Positions 7,618 to 15,458 of a stretch of DNA of 15,458 nucleotides are shown piece by piece. Where the stretch lies: assembly GCA_027596945.1 (NCBI GenBank), contig JADGJH010000672.1, positions 1 through 15,458 of the forward strand, given 5' to 3'. The notes under the pieces were generated by a model. It ran no database searches, was not told the DNA's origin, and saw nothing but the letters and a program-made list of their open reading frames with translations. Within the stretch, counting starts at the first letter, position 1; each line of letters opens with the position of its first letter. The position numbers and the translations under genes were made by a program. This stretch comes from Physocladia obscura. Lineage: Eukaryota; Chytridiomycota; Chytridiomycetes; Chytridiales; Chytriomycetaceae.

Positions 7618-9489
7618 ATGGTGTCAAACTCGTTGCGCAAAGCGGCAGGCGGAGCGGCACGGGCGGCGCGTGTCTTTGACAAACAGCGGCAGGTGACGCG
7701 GCGCACGGCGACGGTGGGCGACACGCAGCACGGCGCGTCGGCCGAGCAGTTTGTGTCGGCGGCGCTGGGCATTGCGCGGCCGCTCGCCCGCCTCAAGATC
7801 CTCAACGCCGAAGTGTGCCTCGCGCGCTCGACCCACGCGCGCAGCCGCTCAGCGATCGCCCTCGCCCCCGCAACGCCGCTCCACGCAGGCGACTCGCTCG
7901 ACATCCTGCTCCCGCTGTCAAAATCCGACCGCGACAAAGCCTCCGTCGATCGCGACTTTGCCCAATCTGTCCAAGACCTGAAAGACGCAATCATCTATCG
8001 CGACCAGCATATTCTGATTCTGAACAAGCCGCGCGCGCTTTCCGTTCAAGCTGGCTCGAAAATGAAAACTAGTGTTGCCGAACTTCTCGTTGGTTTAAAA
8101 TTCAGCAACCCCGAGCCCCCGAGACTCGTGCATCGATTAGACAAGGATACCACCGGCTGTTTGATTCTCGCTCGCACTAAACAGGCTGCAACCAGATTGG
8201 CTGATTTGTTTGCTCGTGCCGAATCAAAAGAATCAGAAAATGTGTTGGTAAAAACGGTAATATTTGAAGATTCTCTACAGTTGATTCAGGCCTGTGATTT
8301 ATGATTATGTTTTTTTTTAGTATCTAGCAATTATCACTGGAAAACCACTCGCAGAAACGGGACGATTGACGACTGGAATCGTACAGACTGGAGACACTGC
8401 CCCTTTCGAAAAATTGACAACAATTGAATGGCGTATGTAGAGAAAATATTTATAAAGATGTCGATTGTTTAATTTGGACGAGTTATGCGAGGGCAAAAAA
8501 AAAGGGAACTGAATGCAAGCGAAAATTTTTTCCATACAAAAGCAATTGAGTTAAGAGAGAGTGGAAAACCAGAACAGTGAGAAACGAAAGAAAAAAGAAA
8601 AAAGAAAAATTTATGAAGTGGAGACTGAATTATTAACCCAGACGCGACGGATGATCTTCCAGAAACGAAAACCGAGTCAAAAAAAGCAGTTACAAACTAT
8701 CGTGTACTTGCAACTCAAAAACATGTATGTGTGTATATTTTTGTGGTTGCGCACGTGTGTGCGCTGTTAAAATTATTTTTATTAAAAATTTCCTCTAATT
8801 AATTCTTTATTATTATTTAAAAAAAGGTTTCTCTGATGGAATTGAATCCAACAACGGGTCGAAAACATCAACTCCGACTGCATTGTGCCCAAACGCTCGA
8901 AACTCCTATATTAGGCGATTATAAATACGGACAGGGATGTCCAAAACAACTTCGGGTATTTTTTATTTTATTTTTATTTTTTTGAACAAGCACAAACGAT
9001 TTCCTGTTTTTCTTAAGGCTGCTTTTGGAAATATCAAAAATGTACCGATTCATTTGCATTTGAGCAAAATATCAATCAAGGTGTGTTGTTTTAAATATAG
9101 CAGAAAAAAAAGATAGCAGAACAAATACCAGGAAAAAAAAAAAAAGCAAATGACGCCATCGAAAATAAAATGAGAGAAATGACAGCAGCGATTGACCGTT
9201 TCTCGACTCAACTATTCTTTTTACCTACTTCGTTCTTTCTCTCTCTCTCTCTTTTTCTCTGTTTTTATTGATTAATTTAATTTTTGCCAATTTTTGTTTT
9301 GTTTTTTGTTTCTGCAAAAAGGATTGGTACGGACCTGGCAAAAATCTCGGCGTGGAAGCACCGTTGCCTGCTCATATGGTCCGAACGCTCACGAATTTCA
9401 ACTTGACTGCGAAATCCATTGTATTACCGGAGGCGGTGGCGCCACCCACTTTGTTGACGGCAGTGGCTGAGAAAGAAAAATCAGTATAA
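7618..9489 (+). CDS. RluA-family RNA pseudouridine synthase
   Basis: Isomerises uridine to pseudouridine in RNA (rRNA, tRNA or mRNA; target unknown). Exons: 7618-8256, 8321-8432, 8642-8724, 8827-8955, 9018-9080, 9322-9489, giving 397 aa; introns of 64, 209, 102, 62 and 241 nt. The catalytic aspartate is D175 in VHRLDKDTTGCLILAR. Motif I is ILNKPRALSVQAG (about 134-146), and the later motifs are ELNPTTGRKHQLRLHC with PILGDYKYG and LHLSKI. Residues about 41-98 resemble an S4-like RNA-binding region ending in a GDSLDILLP turn. The first 35 residues are Arg/Ala-rich with little acid, as in mitochondrial presequences, so a mitochondrial RPUSD-type role is plausible. The acceptor at 8641/8642 is uncertain: the ones at 8662 and further in keep the same phase and only shorten a linker before AVTNYRVL. 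The first ~350 bp are much more GC-rich than the rest. Confidence 0.87.
9236..9258 (+). repeat. CT-rich simple repeat in intron
   Basis: A run of tandem CT units lies in the 241-nt last intron of the pseudouridine synthase gene, upstream of the acceptor at 9320-9321. It may act as an extended polypyrimidine tract. Confidence 0.6.
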
Positions 9490-10156
9490 TTATAAGAAAA
9501 AAAATTAATAAAATAGCGTTTTAGTTTTAGTTGCGACGGGATTTTAAGATGCAGCTGGAAGAAGAAAAAAATATATGTATATAGACGAGGATGGTTCTTT
9601 TGCGAGAGATTTCGTGCTGAGTAAGTGTGACTGTTCAAATTGTAGGAGTCAAGTTGAGCTGTTGTGATCTTTCATGAGGTGACGAGTTTACTGTGATACT
9701 AAATGACGTAAAGAACAAATCAAGAAGTAGGGCTGACAAGAATCCTGTAGACCCCCAAAAATTTTCATTGATTTCACAGAAAGAAAAAAAATTTATTGAT
9801 ACGCCGAAATCAAACAGAAAGCCAAAAGCAACACAAAATAATTTTTGAACAAAAAAGAAATAGGAGTCATTTTTTGTTTTAACAGAAAAGATGGACGTGA
9901 AGTCCGTTCTGGCTTTGCAAGCGTAATAATCAAATTCATGTAAAAAGATTTATAAAAATTAACAAAAATAAAATCAGTATGAAAATACTTGTCGGAGGTG
10001 ATTATCACGGTGGAGGAGATTAAAGACAATTTTAAATTATATTACCATGAAATCAAGATTTTTCCTCACCACCGACTTTTCTAAATTTTTTTTTTCGCAC
10101 AGAATAAATTCTTGCAAAAATTTTGTTTGATAACAAACACAAAAAAAAAACACAAC
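9490..10156. other. Intergenic region upstream of the GH1 gene, no gene recognised
   Basis: AT-rich sequence of 667 bp between two plus-strand genes, so it should hold the 3' UTR of the pseudouridine synthase and the promoter of the beta-glucosidase gene. Long open frames on the minus strand here (for example 9793-10029 and 10037-10408) are low-complexity translations without domain signals, and the second runs antisense to the GH1 first exon. The last ~60 bp before 10157 are A-rich, as often seen upstream of a fungal start codon. Confidence 0.5.
9507..9512 (+). terminator. Poly(A) signal, pseudouridine synthase gene
   Basis: An exact AATAAA begins 18 nt after the stop codon at 9487-9489. 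Confidence 0.5.
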
Positions 10157-12118
<1,962 letters not shown>

Positions 12119-12142
12119 AAAACAAAAAAAACAAAAAAGAAT

Positions 12143-12148
12143 AATAAA
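12143..12148 (+). terminator. Poly(A) signal, GH1 gene
   Basis: An exact AATAAA begins 25 nt after the TGA at 12116-12118, in A-rich sequence. Confidence 0.55.
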
Positions 12149-12468
12149 TCGACAAAGCGGTCGTCCCTTCCTTGTTTTCTTTCTCTGTTTTTAATATATG
12201 GAGTATATTTTTGTTTTGAGAATAAATTGTTTTTGCGATTCGTATGATTTTGTATAGTGTGGCTAAAGTTTTTAATTCAATTTTTTGCTGTGTTTTGGAT
12301 AGCACTACACGAACAAAATTGTGAATGATTGACTGCCAGGAATTAGAAATTCACACTTTTTTTATTTTTATTTTTATTTTTGTTTTACAAACCATTCAAT
12401 TATTTTCTCAAGCAAGAATAATCTCGAAACATGTTCAAAATAATAAAATTATCTAAATAACTAATTTT

Positions 12469-12544
12469 AACTCGACTTTTGTACATCGTCAGTTATTATT
12501 TCTTCGAACTCGACTTTTGTACATCGTCAGTTATTATTTCTTCG
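12469..12544 (+). repeat. Perfect 38-bp direct tandem duplication
   Basis: The unit starting aactcgacttttgtacatcg occurs at 12469-12506 and again, base for base, at 12507-12544. The copies abut exactly. No third copy is visible nearby. Identity suggests either a recent replication-slippage duplication or an assembly error. Confidence 0.9.
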
Positions 12545-12763
12545 CCAACATTTATTTATCTTATCAAAAAATGAACTCCTCGCTTAACACTAATGTAAAA
12601 GCAATAAATGTTTCATATTTGCATATAAACTAGACCAATTTCTTACCTTGTTCAGTAATGTTACTTTAATACTTCACTGAATCGGGACAGTAGTTCGATT
12701 CACCCTGAAATATTTTTTTTTCAAACCGAATAGGCACTTAACTTACCAACAACAATAGCAACA

Positions 12764-12910
12764 ATGCTCATGTATGAGTTTATTCTGGTTGTATTGGCAG
12801 TTGTATCAGTCGAAACTGCAGAAGGAACAACAGTGACTTCAATAATAGACGCTTTATTTCCGCCACCGCCTTGCAACCACTACATTGGCAACAGCCACTA
12901 CCACTATTAG
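12764..12910 (+). CDS. Small ORF with signal-peptide-like N-terminus (doubtful)
   Basis: ATG to TAG, 48 codons. The start, MLMYEFILVVLAVVSVETAEG, has a hydrophobic core of about 11 residues and a plausible cleavage near ETA. It continues with a Thr/Pro-containing segment (TTVTSIIDALFPPPP). In the +1 frame, a Thr/Lys-rich stretch stays open from about 12850 to 13033 and contains TSIVDLSPPSRP, a partial echo of TSIIDALFPPP. This could be a broken or mis-framed gene for a small secreted Thr/Pro-rich protein, a two-exon gene whose splice sites I cannot find, or chance. No family is recognised. Confidence 0.2.
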   Translation: MLMYEFILVVLAVVSVETAEGTTVTSIIDALFPPPPCNHYIGNSHYHY

Positions 12911-13538
12911 AATCACGTCAATTGTTGATCTAAGCCCACCTTCTCGTCCAACCACAGTCGCTAAAATTTCTAGTACAACTACCAAGAGAAAGAACAACAA
13001 AAAAGAAGAAAAAACAAAGAAAATAAGAAGATAACGTCATTTCCTTGCAACTCGTTTCCATCAAATTTTTGAACATCTGCAAGGAATAAATAACAAACAG
13101 CCAGTCAAGATTCAACATTGCAATAACACAACTTTCACATCAATAAAGCTAAGATTAATCAAAATTAAACAACTACGCTGCAATTGAATTAAAATTCATA
13201 TCGCTTTCATCAAAAGCGGCAGAGATTTCCGAAATTTTTTTTTTCCCACATGCTGGAAAGTCCATCATAGCGAAGTTTAACAACTGAGATCGTAATGTTT
13301 TTGAATGAATTTACAGTCAGACGCTTCTTGTTGTTGCAATTTCAGTATTTCGGCCCTCTCAAATTTCAGGAAACCCTGAAACCTGTGTTCAATTCCAAAG
13401 AATAACAATAAAAAAGCTTATATGGCCTGTTTATCATTGTACTGTCATCTTTATAAGAAATTTCGAAGTGCGTTAAAAAACGGTGGCCAGGAAACAGGAA
13501 TGCAAAATTCCAGTGAAACTTTTAAATTTTTTGATTAA

Positions 13539-15134
13539 ATGGGTGGGGTAAACTCCAAACTCAAACCAAAAAAAAACAAACGTTGGAAAACAGTGATGTC
13601 AGCCAATCGAGTGCAAAACTTGGAAGATCGCGGAGACAGCCTTAACAATCAATCAGGCGATACAAATCTCGACAGTATACCACCGAGTCCTGGATGGAAA
13701 TGCGCAAGAAAAGAAGTCATACATGATGTATATATCTCATCAAAGTCCAGTAACCGCTCTCTTGCTTATCACATTGCATCATCGATTGAAACTTCTTCGG
13801 TAAGAGTATCAATGTTCCTGTATATGATTTGTCAAACTGATAAGAAGAACAGAAAAGTAAGCTCCATGTATTTACAGACTGGACGTGTCACAACATGGGC
13901 TCAAATGATCACGAGTATCTGAACGAGGTACTTCCTCGCAGCAAACTCTTCGTTATTCTTATTTCTGCCGACATGATCGAAGAATTCAAAACTGCCCATG
14001 AAAGAGTATGTTACCCATTACTCGAATTAGAAAAGGCGATAGATTTAGGCAGTCAACTGGCAATTATTCCGATTTTCTTGGACAATACACAGGATTTGCT
14101 GAACGTTAACAGAACTTTTGATGACTATCCGAACGACTTTCACTATTCTCGATTCAGTGCCAAAAAGCAAAAAGTCAGAGATATTGTCAGCTCCATATCG
14201 CAGCGCTGGGGATATACATTCAAGTCCGAGGTTTCGGAGATGAAGAAAGGGGATTTGGATGGATTGGTGCGTAATCTTCTTTCAGAGACTAAGAAACACT
14301 TGGAGAACAATTTGAGATGGAATATACTGCTTCCGGCAAAGCCAAAATACGATGTTTTCATCAGGTTTGTTTATTTTTATTTTTTTTATCGCTCTTCGAT
14401 TTTCATCTCTTTTGTGTTCTTGTTTTTGTTTTAAAAACAAAAAACAGTTACCGGGTCAAGTCCGAAAGAGACTTAGCGATGGCCCTCTTTTATGTACTTA
14501 GTGCTGAACGACAACTCGTTCATGGTATTAATCGCGGTCTGGAAGTGTACTTGGACAAAAAATGTCTTAAAAAAGGTACTGATTGGAATGTTGACTTTTT
14601 GAACGGAATTCGTGCATCAGCAATTGTCGTTGTTCTCATTTCCAAGGACTCCGTGACCAAATTCGTAACAGCCCATGAATCCGAAGACAACTTGCTCCTG
14701 GAACTTGAATCCGCATTTGATATTTTGGACCATCGCAAAAGTCGCCCTATAGTTATTGTGCCGGTGTTTATCAATGGATTTATTCCCAATCCGGAAGCTT
14801 TTCCCAAACGATTTCATTACCATCCATCGAGCCCACGAATTCTGACAATTCATGCAGTTGTAACGCGTCTTTCACAATTGCAGGGGGTGAGCGTGTACAC
14901 TGATGATGAGAAAGATAAAAGCAATTTTCAAGCGGCTGAGAGGTGCTGTTTTTGTTCTTGCCGTGTTTGTTACCTTCTGATATTTTTATTTTTAGCCTTG
15001 TGCCTGGTGTCACGATCCACCTGAAAGAACATTGGGCGGAGCAAGAGAAGCGCGCAAACGCACTGCTGTATCCAGAAGTTACCTCATCTAACGACAAAGA
15101 TGAGGAGGCTGTAATTGCTGAGATTCCGATTTGA
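13539..15134 (+). CDS. Tandem TIR-domain protein with N-myristoylation signature
   Basis: Four exons: 13539-13799, 13853-14364, 14448-14942, 14996-15134; introns of 53 (phase 0), 83 (phase 2) and 53 nt (phase 2); 468 aa. A TAA immediately precedes the ATG in frame, fixing the start. The N-terminus MGGVNSKLKPKKNKR fits the myristoylation pattern (Gly2, Ser6, Lys7) followed by a basic patch. TIR1 spans about 62-205: HDVYISS (beta A), KLHVFTDWTC (beta B), PRSKLFVILIS (beta C/D region) and PLLELEKA with E145. TIR2 spans about 252-400: KYDVFISYRVKSERD, LEVYLDKKCLKKGTDW, ASAIVVVLIS and NLLLELESAF with E343. Both glutamates align with the catalytic position of NAD-cleaving TIR domains, so NADase activity is possible but not shown; scaffolding is the alternative. 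The first intron choice matters: the gtaaga...gaacag join restores a beta-B strand matching TIR2, whereas reading through ends in a premature stop. No LRR, NB-ARC, SAM or TM segment is present. Codon use is AT-richer than in the GH1 gene. Confidence 0.85.
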
Positions 15135-15229
15135 AAAGCAGTTTTGAACTATGCCATTGTTTTAGTGGACAATTTTAAATTTTATATCCTCAAGTAGTTT
15201 TGGGTCTTTTTTTTTTCTTTTTCTTTTCT

Positions 15230-15247
15230 ATCCTCTAAACAGAGGAT
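15230..15247 (+). other. Small perfect hairpin in 3' UTR
   Basis: The sequence atcctct-aaac-agaggat forms a perfect 7-bp stem with a 4-nt loop, 96 nt past the TIR gene stop. It lies 17 nt before the AATAAA at 15264. It could be a chance palindrome or a 3' UTR structure. Confidence 0.4.
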
Positions 15248-15263
15248 TAGGAGGTTTTAGTGG

Positions 15264-15269
15264 AATAAA
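15264..15269 (+). terminator. Poly(A) signal, tandem-TIR gene
   Basis: An exact AATAAA begins 130 nt after the TGA at 15132-15134. It is further from the stop than at the other genes but is the first clear signal downstream. Confidence 0.45.
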
Positions 15270-15384
15270 TCCTTTATTGTGTAGTATATTGACACTGGCA
15301 CCCAGATGCACAACATTCTGCAATCTGCATTACTGACATGATTCACATTATGAGATTGCATTTCGAGTGGTGCTTCATTATTAC

Positions 15385-15458
<74 letters not shown>
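15385..15458 (+). repeat. (ATT)n microsatellite at contig end
   Basis: An uninterrupted trinucleotide run of about 24 units extends to the last base; an interrupted unit or two (cattattact) precedes it. The true length is unknown because the sequence stops inside it, and assembly probably broke here. Confidence 0.95.

Larger units (their letters stand above)
12119..13538. other. Long intergenic region with tandem repeat and possible small secreted ORF
   Basis: This 1,420-bp AT-rich gap between the GH1 stop and the tandem-TIR start is the longest in the window. It holds a 38-bp perfect tandem duplication (12469-12544) and a short ORF with a signal-peptide-like start (12764-12910), followed by a Thr-rich frame open to about 13033. 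The remaining sequence, including the ~400 bp upstream of the TIR gene that should contain its promoter, shows nothing I recognise. Confidence 0.5.

Noticed and set aside
7422..7994. 190-codon minus-strand frame overlapping the pseudouridine synthase 5' end
   Set aside because: Arg/Ser/Ala-rich shadow of the GC-rich island; it crosses the hydrolase first exon out of frame.
12600..13538. CRISPR array, transposon ends or a mobile element in the long spacer
   Set aside because: Apart from one two-copy 38-bp duplication there are no regularly spaced repeats, no terminal inverted repeats and no transposase-like frame.

Overview
The window reads as a short nuclear contig from a eukaryote. It carries six intron-bearing protein genes on both strands, with compact GT-AG introns (51-102 nt, plus two of 209 and 241 nt), AT-rich intergenic DNA, poly(T)/poly(A) tracts and AATAAA-type poly(A) signals close to most stops. 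The beta-glucosidase is very like the intracellular GH1 enzymes of fungi (the [11 protein letters not shown] junction, [16 protein letters not shown]). A class I cyclic-nucleotide phosphodiesterase with a membrane N-terminus and a TIR-domain protein sit beside it. That combination is unusual for yeasts and moulds and points to an early-diverging, chytrid-like fungus. This placement is an inference from a few proteins.

Layout: 1-27 looks like sequencing-adapter residue. 28-1162 (+) is the 3' part of a histidine phosphatase (TIGAR/phosphoglycerate-mutase-like) with a large low-complexity insert. 1816-2562 (-) is PDAP1/HASPP28. 2904-5638 (+) is a six-TM cyclic-nucleotide phosphodiesterase. 6403-7578 (-) is a serine alpha/beta hydrolase. 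7618-9489 (+) is an RluA-family RNA pseudouridine synthase, divergent from the hydrolase with only 39 bp between start codons. 10157-12118 (+) is a GH1 beta-glucosidase with a possible Thr-rich leader exon. 13539-15134 (+) is a protein with two TIR domains and a Src-like N-myristoylation signature. The last ~75 bp are an (ATT)n microsatellite that probably ended the assembly.

The genes do not form an operon or an obvious cluster. Most are housekeeping or metabolic (sugar-phosphate handling, glucoside hydrolysis, RNA modification). Two are signalling genes: the membrane phosphodiesterase and the tandem-TIR protein. The latter is the most interesting locus, because both TIR domains keep a glutamate where TIR NAD-hydrolases have their catalytic residue, and the N-terminus looks built for membrane anchoring. 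All exon joins were worked out by hand from splice consensus, reading phase and family resemblance; there is no transcript support.
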